In this document: positions 7,544 to 16,800 of the stretch, piece after piece
Layout of the letters: the number at the start of each line of letters is the position of its first letter
Numbering within the stretch: the stretch's first letter is position 1
Source of the DNA: Niveispirillum sp048066115
GTDB lineage: Bacteria > Pseudomonadota > Alphaproteobacteria > Azospirillales > Azospirillaceae
Direction of reading: 5' to 3'
Assembly (NCBI RefSeq): GCF_048066115.1
Contig: NZ_JBLTYX010000010.1
Location: 62,001 to 126,000, forward strand
DNA: 64,000 bases
Translations under genes and position numbers: made by a program
Notes under the pieces: generated by a model
The model's database searches: none
What the model saw: only the letters and a program-made list of their open reading frames with translations
What the model was told of the DNA's origin: nothing

Positions 7544-9925
7544 TCACGACCCAGCCTTGATCGTCACCGCACCCGGCTTCAGCCCCTCGCCGGTCACGGT
7601 CACCTTGATCTTACCCTTGGTGTCGGTGGCCCGCACCATCACCAGCGCCCTGCCGTTCCAGGCCTTGCGCTGGGCCGACGCGAAGGCGGTGTGGTCGGTG
7701 GGGGAGCCATTGTCGAAGGCGGCCAGAGTCCCCGCCCCTTCCACACTGACCGACAGAACCTGGGCCGCATCGGGCACGCGGTTGCCCTTGGCGTCCACCA
7801 CTTCCACCCGCACGAAGCCGACATGGTCGAAGCCGGGCGCCAGTTCCGCCTGCTCCGCCACCAGCTTCACGCCCGCCGCCGGCCCGGCCGTGCGCAGCTC
7901 ATGCTCCGCCACCTTCCGGCCGCCCGCATCATAGCCCACGGCACGCAGCGTGCCGGGTGCGAACGGCACCTCGAACTTGATGGCGCTGTCATCTTCGTTG
8001 CGCGGCTTCTTGCCCAGCGACTTGCCGTTCAGGAACAGTTCCACGGTCGGCGTGTTGGCCGCCACCTCCACCTTCTCCACATGGGTGCCCTTGTCGGCAG
8101 GCGTCCAATCCTCCAGCACGCCCGGCCCCTTGGGCTGCGGCATGGCCACGCCGACCATGGTGGGCAGTTCGGACGTGTCGATCACTTCCGTCACCCGCCG
8201 CGCCAGCCGGACCACCGGCGTCTGGGCCCACCAGGAGGCGCGTTCCCAGCCGATGGGCTTCACCACATCGGTACGGTCGACCAGACCCGACGGGTTGGAG
8301 ATGAAGGGCCAGCCGGCGCGATCCGCCTCGCCCAGATAATCGGCACCCGTCCACAGGAACATGCCGGCATAGGGCGCATAATCGCGCACGGCCAGCCAGG
8401 ACCCCCGGTTCTTGGAATTCTCCGTGCCGATGATCATGCGCGTCGGCTTGTCCTTGTGCGCTTGGGTCAGCTCGTTCTCGCGGTAATTCTGCCCCACCAC
8501 GTCCAGCATGTCGGCCAGGCCGTTCTTGTAATCACCCGAAGTATTGGGCCGGAACAAGGCCATGGTGACGGGCCGCGTCGGGTCCTCGGCATGGAAGATG
8601 GCCTTCAGCCGTTCGATGATCGATTTGGCGACGATCGGATAGGGCGTGTCATGGATTTCATTGCCGATGGACCAGATGGCCACCGACGGATGGTTGCGGT
8701 CACGCTTGACGAAATCGCGCGCGTCCAGGGACGACCAGTCGGTGAAGAACAAGTGATAATCCTGCGGGTTCTTGGCCACCGTCCACATGTCGAACGCCTC
8801 GTTCATCACCACCAGCCCCAGCCGGTCGCAGAGATCGAGGAATTCCGGACCGAACGGATGGTGGGCGGTGCGGATGGCGTTCACGCCCAGCGCCATCATC
8901 CCGCGCAACCGGCGTTCATAGAAGGACAGCGGCACCGCCATGCCGAAGGCGCCGCCATCGGCATGGATGGCCACACCCTTCAGCTTCACATTGCGGCCGT
9001 TCAGCCAGAAACCGCTATCGGCGCGGAATTCCATCTGCCGCACGCCGAAGGCGGTGCTGTCGGTCTCCAGCACCGTGCCGTCATCGCCCACCACCTTCAG
9101 TTCGGCACGGTAAAGCTTGCCCTGGCCGATATCCCAGCGGGCGGGATTGGCGATGCTGGTCACCGCCGACAGCTTCACCGCCCGGCCGGCCGGCAATGTC
9201 ACGGCCTCGCCCTTGGTCGTCGCCACCGGGCGCCCGTCGGGGCCGATGATCACCACCTCCAGCCGGGCGGTACGGTCGGCCTTGCTGCGGTTGATGATGG
9301 CGCTTTCCACCGAAACCTGCGCCGTCCCATCGGTGATCACCGGCGTGCTGACCCGCGTGCCCCAGCCATCGACATGCACGTCACCGGTCAGCAGCAGACG
9401 GACAGGACGATAGATGCCGCCGCCGGCATACCAGCGCGAGGCCGGCTGGTTGGCCGTGTCGGCCCGCACGGCGATGACATTCTCCCCACCCGCCTTCAGA
9501 TGGTCGGTGATCTCGTACCGGACGGAGGAATAGCCGTTGGGGCGGTGGCCGACATGCATGCCGTTGATCCAGACGCCGCCGCGTTCCATCACCCCGTCCA
9601 GTTCGATGAACACGCGCTTGCCCTTGTCGGCTGCCGGCAGGGTGAAGCTTTTGCGGTACCAGGCCACGCCCGTGGGCAGGAACCCGCCCGACCCGGTGGC
9701 CGGCGCGTTCACGTCGAACGGGCCGGCAATGGCCCAGTCATGCGGCAGATCCACCTTCGCCCAGTCGGCGGCAGCACCCTGGCGGCTCTCGGCACCGGCA
9801 ATATCGCCCTTGGCGAAGGTCCAGCCGGCGTTGAAATCCCGCGTCTCGCCGGCATTGCCAGCGGTGGCAGCAAGCAGTATGGCGAGGCAGAAGGCCGAAC
9901 CGGCCGCAATAACAGACTTGCGCAT
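7544..9925 (-). CDS. secreted glycoside hydrolase family 2 (beta-galactosidase-like)
   Basis: Exported beta-glycosidase of 793 residues with a typical signal peptide (hydrophobic stretch to about residue 25, ending near GNAG). The order is an N-terminal sugar-binding jelly-roll domain, an immunoglobulin-like domain, a TIM-barrel catalytic domain, and C-terminal beta domains of the DUF4982/Ig type. The catalytic acid/base sits in GNEIHD (E423) and the nucleophile in GTENSKNRG (E502), both in the places expected for GH2. Substrate cannot be read from sequence; beta-galactosidase, beta-glucuronidase and related activities are possible. It is divergent from a TonB-dependent receptor, a common pairing in which the receptor imports the oligosaccharide that the periplasmic or surface enzyme trims. 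Confidence 0.9.
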   Translation of the reverse strand: MRKSVIAAGSAFCLAILLAATAGNAGETRDFNAGWTFAKGDIAGAESRQGAAADWAKVDLPHDWAIAGPFDVNAPATGSGGFLPTGVAWYRKSFTLPAADKGKRVFIELDGVMERGGVWINGMHVGHRPNGYSSVRYEITDHLKAGGENVIAVRADTANQPASRWYAGGGIYRPVRLLLTGDVHVDGWGTRVSTPVITDGTAQVSVESAIINRSKADRTARLEVVIIGPDGRPVATTKGEAVTLPAGRAVKLSAVTSIANPARWDIGQGKLYRAELKVVGDDGTVLETDSTAFGVRQMEFRADSGFWLNGRNVKLKGVAIHADGGAFGMAVPLSFYERRLRGMMALGVNAIRTAHHPFGPEFLDLCDRLGLVVMNEAFDMWTVAKNPQDYHLFFTDWSSLDARDFVKRDRNHPSVAIWSIGNEIHDTPYPIVAKSIIERLKAIFHAEDPTRPVTMALFRPNTSGDYKNGLADMLDVVGQNYRENELTQAHKDKPTRMIIGTENSKNRGSWLAVRDYAPYAGMFLWTGADYLGEADRAGWPFISNPSGLVDRTDVVKPIGWERASWWAQTPVVRLARRVTEVIDTSELPTMVGVAMPQPKGPGVLEDWTPADKGTHVEKVEVAANTPTVELFLNGKSLGKKPRNEDDSAIKFEVPFAPGTLRAVGYDAGGRKVAEHELRTAGPAAGVKLVAEQAELAPGFDHVGFVRVEVVDAKGNRVPDAAQVLSVSVEGAGTLAAFDNGSPTDHTAFASAQRKAWNGRALVMVRATDTKGKIKVTVTGEGLKPGAVTIKAGS

Positions 9926-10087
9926 GTTCCAATCCCCAAGGTTGCCGGCCGTCCCTGATCGATGCGGGCGGCCTTTTCATTCGTCACGAGCCGTCGTGGT
10001 ATGACGGCATGCGGGGCTATGTCAGGCGGACATGGCAGACGGGACCAGTCCCGTCGCATCCATCGGACGTCACCCTTGACAGCTCAT

Positions 10088-10093
10088 ATTATA
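10088..10093 (-). promoter_or_regulatory. candidate -10 element for the GH2 gene
   Basis: A perfect TATAAT on the minus strand, about 160 bp upstream of the GH2 start codon. No good -35 box is found at the usual distance; instead the palindrome at 10121-10130 lies roughly 28 bp further upstream, which would suit activator-dependent transcription. Confidence 0.3.
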
Positions 10094-10120
10094 TGATATT
10101 ACATCGCACAATATGGGATG

Positions 10121-10130
10121 TGATTAATCA
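10121..10130. promoter_or_regulatory. palindromic operator candidate TGATTAATCA, copy 1
   Basis: A perfect 10-bp palindrome upstream of the GH2 -10 candidate. The core GATTAATCA recurs at 10346-10354 on the receptor side of the same gap. Two copies in one divergent control region suggest a shared regulator, not encoded nearby. Confidence 0.35.
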
Positions 10131-10345
10131 TACTTTTTTCTGGCCCAAACCACATCCCCTTTCGGCGGCATGCCCGGCAGAAACTTAGCCGGAAGCATTA
10201 CCGCAATCATTTAAAATAGCGTTCCGGTATTTTTCCGGCGTAACCATGCATATCCCAAAATACAGAATAGAGAATCCCAGCATTTGCAACGATTGCGGGC
10301 GCTTTATTCAGCCCATGAATACTTGTTGACCCGACTGCCGTGATC

Positions 10346-10354
10346 GATTAATCA
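10346..10354. promoter_or_regulatory. operator candidate GATTAATCA, copy 2
   Basis: Second copy of the 9-bp core found at 10121-10130, in the sequence CGATTAATCAG. It lies about 430 bp before the TonB receptor start, so it could control that promoter. Confidence 0.3.
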
Positions 10355-10783
10355 GACAAATATGTGATCCAAATAATCCGATCCGTTCGCAAGAGACCCG
10401 ATAGGGCAGGCGACGAGATCAAGAACCAGGGGAGTGGAACACATGGGGAGGAGAGGCGTGCGCATGACCGGACCGGCCCTGGCGGCTGTGACCGGGATGG
10501 CGACGGCGGCACGGTTGCCGCGACAAGGGTGCAATGGGCGCACGGGCGCCGCGGACCTGCTTTTCCACGACATGCATCGGCTTTCCACCCACCGCTGAAC
10601 CCGGCGGCGGCCAGCATCTTCGCAGACGGTATCCGGCACCGACAGGGTGCAAAGGGTCCCGCCAGCGCACCATCCATCCGGCCGGTAACAACGCAGGGTG
10701 GATTTCAAGGAGCGTCAAGCATCCAAAAAAACCCAACAAGGCCCCACCGAAAGGGGCCGCGACAAGGAACTTTCATAGGGAAG

Positions 10784-13735
10784 ATGAAAATGCTCAAGCA
10801 ACGTGCCTATACGTCCCGGCGCCTGGAAGCGTCGCTGTTGGCCCTTGGCGTCGCCATGGCCTTCACCCTGCCCGTGTCCGCCCAGACGGCCCCTTCCTCC
10901 GACAGCGCTCTTGAAGAGATCGTTGTCACCGGTTTCCGCGCCTCGCTGAACAGCGCGCTGAACCTGAAGCGCAATGAAACCGCCGCCATCGACAGCATCG
11001 TGGCGGAGGATATCGGCAAGTTCCCCGACAGCAACCTGGCCGAAAGCATGCAGCGCGTGCCCGGCGTGGCGCTGGCCCGCGGCGATGGCGGTGAAGGCCG
11101 CAACATCTCCGTGCGCGGCCTGGGCGCCGGCTTCACCCGTGTGCGCATCAACGGCATGGAAGGTGCGGCCCAGACCGGCTCGTCCGACATCTATGGTGCG
11201 GGCAATTCCGGCCGCTCCTTCGATTTCAACGTCTTCTCCACCGAGATCTTCTCCTCGCTCGCCGTGCGCAAGACGCCGTCGGCCGATGTCGAGGAAGGCT
11301 CGCTGGGTGCGACCGTCGACCTGCGGGCACCCAAGCCCTTCGACAGCCGCGAGGATTCGGTCATCACCGCGACCGCCAAGGGCGTCTATAACGGCGTGTC
11401 CAAGAAGGTCGATCCGCGCGGATCGTTCCTCTTGTCGCAGAAGTTCGGCGACGAGGGCCAGTTCGGTGTCCTGGGCTCGCTCTCCTATCAGGAGCGCAGC
11501 ATCCGCGAGGTCGGCTATTCCGCCGTGGATTTGCTGTCGGCCAGCGCCAACGGCCTGTTCTGCGCGCCCATCGGCGTGACGCCGGTCTATCCGGCCGTCT
11601 CCGCCGCCAAGGGCACGACGGACACGATGTGCTCCACCAACAATCCGCGTACCGGCACCGTGGCCGCCTGGAACACCATCCAGGCCCTGCGCCGCGCCGA
11701 CCAGCCGACAACACCCGGCTCCGGCGCCTTCATCCCGCGCCTGCCGCGCTACATGAATTCCGAACAGGACCAGGAGCGTCTGGGCGCCACCCTGACCTTC
11801 CAGTACAAGCCCAACGAAGACACCGACATCTCGATCGACACGCTGTATTCCCGCTTCGACGTGACGCGGCGTGACAATTACATCGCCGCCGTGTCGTTCG
11901 CCCGCACCATCACCAACAACGGCCAGCCCATGGTGTCGGTCCGCGACATCCAGTTCGACCAGAACGGATCGCTGGTCTATGGCCTGTTCGACGGCGTCGA
12001 TGTCCGTTCCGAAGGCCTGGTCGACAAGTTCACCACCACCTTCAAGCAGGCCAATCTCGACTTCGCCCATCGCTTCAGCGACAAGTTCGAGCTGAGCGGC
12101 GTGGTCGGCTTCAACCGGTCGCAGTTCGATGGCAAGCAGCGCTTCCAGACCTTCATGGACGCCATCGACACCGATAATTTCTCCATCGATTTCCGCGATG
12201 GCGGTACCACGCCCAAGCTGGGCTTCGGCTTCGACGTCTCCAACCCCGCCAACTTCACCTATGCCCCGTCGCTGGCCGACGGCACGGTGCTGGGCGGCTT
12301 CTCGTTGCAGGGCAATCCCGTCCGTCGCCGCACCGACAACCTGACCGGCGAGTTGAACCTGGCCTATACCGTCGCCGATGGCTTCACCGTCAAGACCGGC
12401 GGCCAGTTCCGCGAAAGCGACTTCCTGTCCACCGGCGTGCGGCAGTACACGGCCGACGCCGCCGTCCGCGCCTTGCCGACCGGCACGACGCTGTCCTCCA
12501 TCACCAAGACCATCAGCGGGCTGGACAGCCTGTGGGGTGAGAACGCGCCGGGTAGCTGGGCCGCCATCGACCTGGACAAGTTCAAGGACACGTTCGACAC
12601 CGACGGCATCCGCGATTGCGACTATAGCTGCGGTGGTGTCCGCACCCGCATCCGCGAGCGGGTGAAGAGCGCCTATGTCATGGGCACCTTCGACCTGCAG
12701 GATGCGGCGGACATGCCGGTGCGCGGCGATGTCGGCATGCGCTATGTGAAGACCAACATGCTGGCGTCCGGCTATATCGCCGTCGCCCCGCCGGCCGGCA
12801 CCACCTCGCCCACCGGCGTGGTCGGCCAGTTCTCCGAGGTCAATCATTCCTATGACGACTGGCTGCCCTCAGCCAATGTCGTGGTGGAAGCCACCGACGA
12901 TGTGCTGCTGCGCCTGTCCGGTGCCAAGGTCATGGCACGGCCCGAACTGGGCATCCTGTCCCCGACCAGCGGCATCAACCCGGTCACCCGCATCGGCAAC
13001 ATCAACAACCCGTTCCTGGACCCGATCCGCGCCAACACGTTCGACGTGGCGGCGGAATGGTATTTCCGTCCCGGCTCGCTGCTGTCGGTGGCGTATTTCT
13101 ACAAGGACATCAAGAGCTTCATCCAGAACGTGAACTCGCAGATGCCCTTCACCGAACTGGGCCTGCCCAACGCGCTGCTGGACGGGTCCAACACCGCGCC
13201 GACGGAAATCTTCACGGTGTCGCGTCCGTTCAACACGCCGGGTGGCCCGCTGAAGGGCTTCGAAATCAACGCCCAGATTCCGTTCACCTTCCTGGACGGC
13301 TTCTTCGCTGATTTCGGCGTGCTGGCCAACTACACGCGCGTCACCTCGAAGATCAATTACATCCTGGCCTCGGCCGGCGGCGTGCCCACCGTGACCACCA
13401 CGGCCGATCTGGTGGGCCTGTCCAAGAACACCATGTCGGGCACGATCTATTACGAGAATGATGATTTCTCGATCCGCGCCACGGCCAATTACCGTGACAG
13501 CTTCATCCGCGGCATCCCGGCCTCGCCGGGCAGTGATCTGCAGGGCAATGCGTCCACCGTCTATGTCGACGCGTCCGCCTCCTACAATGTCACGCCGGAG
13601 ATCAAGCTGATCCTGGAAGCGCAGAACCTGACCGACGAACAGAACCGCCTGTATGTCGACAGCAAGCGTCAGGACACCCTGTTCGAAACCCGCATCGGCC
13701 GTACGGTCACCGCCGGTGTGAACGTCAAGTTCTGA
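10784..13735 (+). CDS. TonB-dependent receptor (outer-membrane glycan importer type)
   Basis: Outer-membrane 22-strand receptor of 983 residues. A signal peptide ends near VSAQ, followed by a TonB-box-like LEEIVVTG, a plug domain (SIVAEDIGKFPDSNLAESMQ, then the conserved VPGV and RGLG motifs) and a long beta-barrel ending in an aromatic-terminal strand (GVNVKF). Architecture and motifs match the TonB-Xanth-Caul family, whose members usually import oligosaccharides rather than siderophores. The start at 10784 (MKMLKQ) is preceded by AGGGAAG; ATG at 10790 is equally possible. The upstream open frame to 10364 lacks signal-peptide logic and is excluded. Its divergent partner is the GH2 enzyme at 7544-9925, so the two probably form a small glycan-use unit. 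Confidence 0.92.
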   Translation: MKMLKQRAYTSRRLEASLLALGVAMAFTLPVSAQTAPSSDSALEEIVVTGFRASLNSALNLKRNETAAIDSIVAEDIGKFPDSNLAESMQRVPGVALARGDGGEGRNISVRGLGAGFTRVRINGMEGAAQTGSSDIYGAGNSGRSFDFNVFSTEIFSSLAVRKTPSADVEEGSLGATVDLRAPKPFDSREDSVITATAKGVYNGVSKKVDPRGSFLLSQKFGDEGQFGVLGSLSYQERSIREVGYSAVDLLSASANGLFCAPIGVTPVYPAVSAAKGTTDTMCSTNNPRTGTVAAWNTIQALRRADQPTTPGSGAFIPRLPRYMNSEQDQERLGATLTFQYKPNEDTDISIDTLYSRFDVTRRDNYIAAVSFARTITNNGQPMVSVRDIQFDQNGSLVYGLFDGVDVRSEGLVDKFTTTFKQANLDFAHRFSDKFELSGVVGFNRSQFDGKQRFQTFMDAIDTDNFSIDFRDGGTTPKLGFGFDVSNPANFTYAPSLADGTVLGGFSLQGNPVRRRTDNLTGELNLAYTVADGFTVKTGGQFRESDFLSTGVRQYTADAAVRALPTGTTLSSITKTISGLDSLWGENAPGSWAAIDLDKFKDTFDTDGIRDCDYSCGGVRTRIRERVKSAYVMGTFDLQDAADMPVRGDVGMRYVKTNMLASGYIAVAPPAGTTSPTGVVGQFSEVNHSYDDWLPSANVVVEATDDVLLRLSGAKVMARPELGILSPTSGINPVTRIGNINNPFLDPIRANTFDVAAEWYFRPGSLLSVAYFYKDIKSFIQNVNSQMPFTELGLPNALLDGSNTAPTEIFTVSRPFNTPGGPLKGFEINAQIPFTFLDGFFADFGVLANYTRVTSKINYILASAGGVPTVTTTADLVGLSKNTMSGTIYYENDDFSIRATANYRDSFIRGIPASPGSDLQGNASTVYVDASASYNVTPEIKLILEAQNLTDEQNRLYVDSKRQDTLFETRIGRTVTAGVNVKF

Positions 13736-13764
13736 TCCCGTCTCTCTCAGCGTCCCCTCAAACT

Positions 13765-13800
13765 CGCCGCCGGTCTCCCAAGACCGGCGGCGTTCTTATT
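13765..13800. terminator. bidirectional intrinsic terminator
   Basis: A 12-bp perfect stem, CGCCGCCGGTCT (13765-13776) pairing with AGACCGGCGGCG (13781-13792) around a 4-nt loop, followed by TTCTTATTT. It lies between the convergent TonB receptor and TPR-glycosyltransferase genes; the last codons of the latter overlap its 3' flank. Confidence 0.85.
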
Positions 13801-16800
13801 TGAGGTCCGCCAGCCGCCGCGCCATGTCGATCAGCGCCGCCGTCATGCCCTGCCCCTGGTCCATCAGGCGCATGGTGGGAAACCAGGGCCGCGCGCCGGT
13901 GCCCAGCCGGGTCCAGTCCGGCGGGCCCAGCCGCCAGACGGGTGCGCCCAATGCCCCCGCCAGTTCCCCCACGGCCGAGGGGGCCGTGATCACCAGGTCC
14001 AGCGCCGAGATCAGCGCCGCCTGCCCTTCCAGATCGTCATCCAGGTCCAGGTCGTCGAAGCGGGTAAGCGGGAAATCCGCCGCGTCCCATTCCCCCCGCC
14101 AGTCGCCCCGCTGCAGGGACACCAGCGTCACGCCGGGCAACGCCGCGACGGATGCCAAACCGGCCAGCGGGAAGTATGAGGGCGAGCGTTCGGCATTGAT
14201 CCGCGCCGACCGCCAGCAGACACCCACCTTCAACCCCGGCCCCAGTGCGGCCAGCCGCTCCCGCCAATGCGTCAGCAGGTCGGCACGCGGACACAGATAG
14301 GGGGCGGGCGCCATATCGCCCGGCCGCTGCCACGACAGGCCCGCCACGTCGCCGGCGGCCACCGCCAGATCGGCGTCACGCGGGTCCGCCGTCGGCCCGC
14401 GCACCGTCGCCTGCGGGAAGGCACGGGTAAAGAGCGGCACCAGCCGCGCATCCCCCTCGATCACCAGATGACCGCACCGTTCCAGCAGGGCCGGATAGAG
14501 GGTCGCGAACATCAGCTGGTCGCCCAGCCCCTGCTCCCCCCAGACCAGCAGCCGCCTGCCCGCCAGATCCTCCCCCCGCCAGAGGGGCAGGGAAAGGGTG
14601 CGCCCCCGGATCGACGGCGTGCCCTGGAAGCGCGCCCGATAACCGTCCCAGCCGGGCGCCAGCGTGCCGTCCGCCAGATCCAGCAGGCCCAGATTGTACC
14701 GCGCCGTGGCCAACCCCGGTTCCGCCGCCAGCGCCCGCCGGTAATGCCCGCGCGCCATGGCCGGGTCGGCCGCCAGCCGGCCCAGGCTGTTCCAGGCTTC
14801 CGCCTGTTGCGGGTCCAGCGCCAGGGCCGCTTCCAGCTCCGCCCGCGCGCCGGCCCCATCGCCCGCCATGCGCAGCGCATCGCCTAGCCCTGCCCGCAGC
14901 CCGGCCTCCCCGCCGCCCAGGGCCAGGGCATGGCGATAGGCGGCCACCGCATCGGCGGGCCGGTCCATCTCCTTGCACACGGTGGCCAGGTTGGCATGGG
15001 GCACGGGATTGGCCCGGTCGAAACCGATGGCGCGCCGATGGGCCTTCGCCGCCTCTTCCAGCCGCCCCTGTGCACGCAGGGCGTTGCCCAGGTTGGTCCA
15101 GGCGCCGGCATCGTCGGGACGCAGGGCGAGCGCCCGGCGGTAGGCCGTCTCCGCCGCTCCTGGCCGTTCCAGTTCCTGGCGCAGATTGCCCAGATTGACC
15201 CAGGCGGCACCATAATCGGGGGCCGCGGCCACCGCCCGTTCCATGAAGGGTTCCCCCGCCGCCGCCCGCCCCGTCTGCTGCAGGGCCAGGCCCAGCAGGT
15301 GCAGCGCCACGGGCTGTTCGGGAATTCGGGCCAGGATGGCGCGGTAGAGCGGGATGGCACCGGCCGGGTCCCCGCCCTTCTGCCGCCCGATGGCGCGTTC
15401 CAGCCATTGGTCGGGATCACCCGCCGGCGCCCCGTCCTCCATCAACCCCGCCAGGGCCTTGACGATGGCGGGTATCTGCCCGGCCGCCCGCTGGCCCGGC
15501 GGCGCGGTGAACAGCCGCATGCTGGCGAACCAGGGACGGATATCGGCGCCAAGCCCCGTCCAGTCGATCCCGGCCGACAGCCGCCAGACCGGCACGCCCA
15601 GCGCCCCCGCCATCTCCCCCACCGCCGTACCGACGGTGATCACCAGGTCCAACCCCGCCGTCAGCGCCAGCGCCGTCTCCAGATCGTCGCGAAGATCCAC
15701 CCCGTCCCAGCGGTGCAGCACCACCCCATGCGCCGCCGCCAGCGCATCGATCTCCGCCGCCGCCCCGTCATATTGCAGCGACACGACCTGGATGCCGGCC
15801 AGGCGCAGCAGGGGCAGCCAGTCCGTCAGCCGGGTATAGCCCGCGTCCCGCGCCGCCGTGCGCAGCTGGCTGCGCCAGCACAGGCCGACCCGCAGGCCCG
15901 GCGGCAGCCCGGCCAACCGGTCCCGCCACAGCGCCGCCAGGTCCGGCCGTGGCGCCAGGAAGGCCGCGCCGTCCCAGCCGGAAAGGGCGGGCGCCAGCAG
16001 CGACGGCAGGCTGCCTGCCGGCACATGGCAATCCACCCCGACCTCGCTCCCCTCCGCCAGGACCACGGCAAAGGGGAAGGCGCGGGCCAGGATGGGCACC
16101 AGACGCGGCTCCGCCCATAGCGTCACCTGCCCGCCCAGCCGTGCCAGCCGGCCGTAATGGGCGGCGAACATCAGCTCGTCCCCCAGACCCTGCTCGCGCC
16201 AGACCAGCAGGCGACGGCCGCCCAGGGGGCCGCCATCCCAGCGCGGAACGGGGGGCGGATGGCCCCAGGCGACCTCCCCGCTGGCGAACCGCGCCTCATG
16301 CCCGGCCCAGCCCGCCTCCAGGTCGCCCACCGACAGGGCCAGCAGCCCGTCATTGTACAGGGCGCGGGCGAAGTCCGGCCGGATGGCAAGCGCACGGGCC
16401 AGCGTCGCGCGCGCCGCCGCCACCCTGCCCTGGCCCGCCTGCAGCACCGCCAGGTTGACGGCGGCCTCCGCATAGGCAGGGTCGGCGGACAGGGCCTGTT
16501 CCTGGCACCGCACCGCTTCCGCACCGTCGCCCATATGGCCCAGGCACAGGCCCAGATCGCTCCAGCCGTCGGCCATGCCGGGCGCCAGCGCCAGGGCCTG
16601 GCGATGGCTCTGCGCCGCCTCCGCGTAGCGGCCGAGATGGCGCAAAGCCACGCCCAGATTGACCAGGGCGCGCGGATAACCGGGCCGCTGCGCCAGGGCC
16701 CGGCGATGCGCCTTCTCCGCCTCGGCATAGCGGCGCAGTTCCACCAGCGCGGCCCCCAGGTTGGTCCAGGCCTCCGCGAAATCCGCGCGCAGGGCCAAGG

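Larger units (their letters stand above)
9926..10783. other. 858-bp divergent control region between the GH2 gene and the TonB receptor
   Basis: No gene is supported here. The part from 10080 to 10360 is AT-rich compared with its surroundings and holds two copies of GATTAATCA and a perfect TATAAT on the minus strand. The part from 10364 to 10783 stays open in the receptor frame but lacks any family similarity I recognise and is probably a long 5' leader. It ends with a GGCCCC-ACCGAAA-GGGGCC hairpin about 25 bp before the receptor start. Confidence 0.6.

Noticed and set aside
7691..9958. Open frame of about 755 codons on the plus strand opposite the GH2 gene.
   Set aside because: Low-complexity His/Gly/Arg-rich translation with no motif; the minus strand encodes an intact GH2 enzyme with signal peptide.
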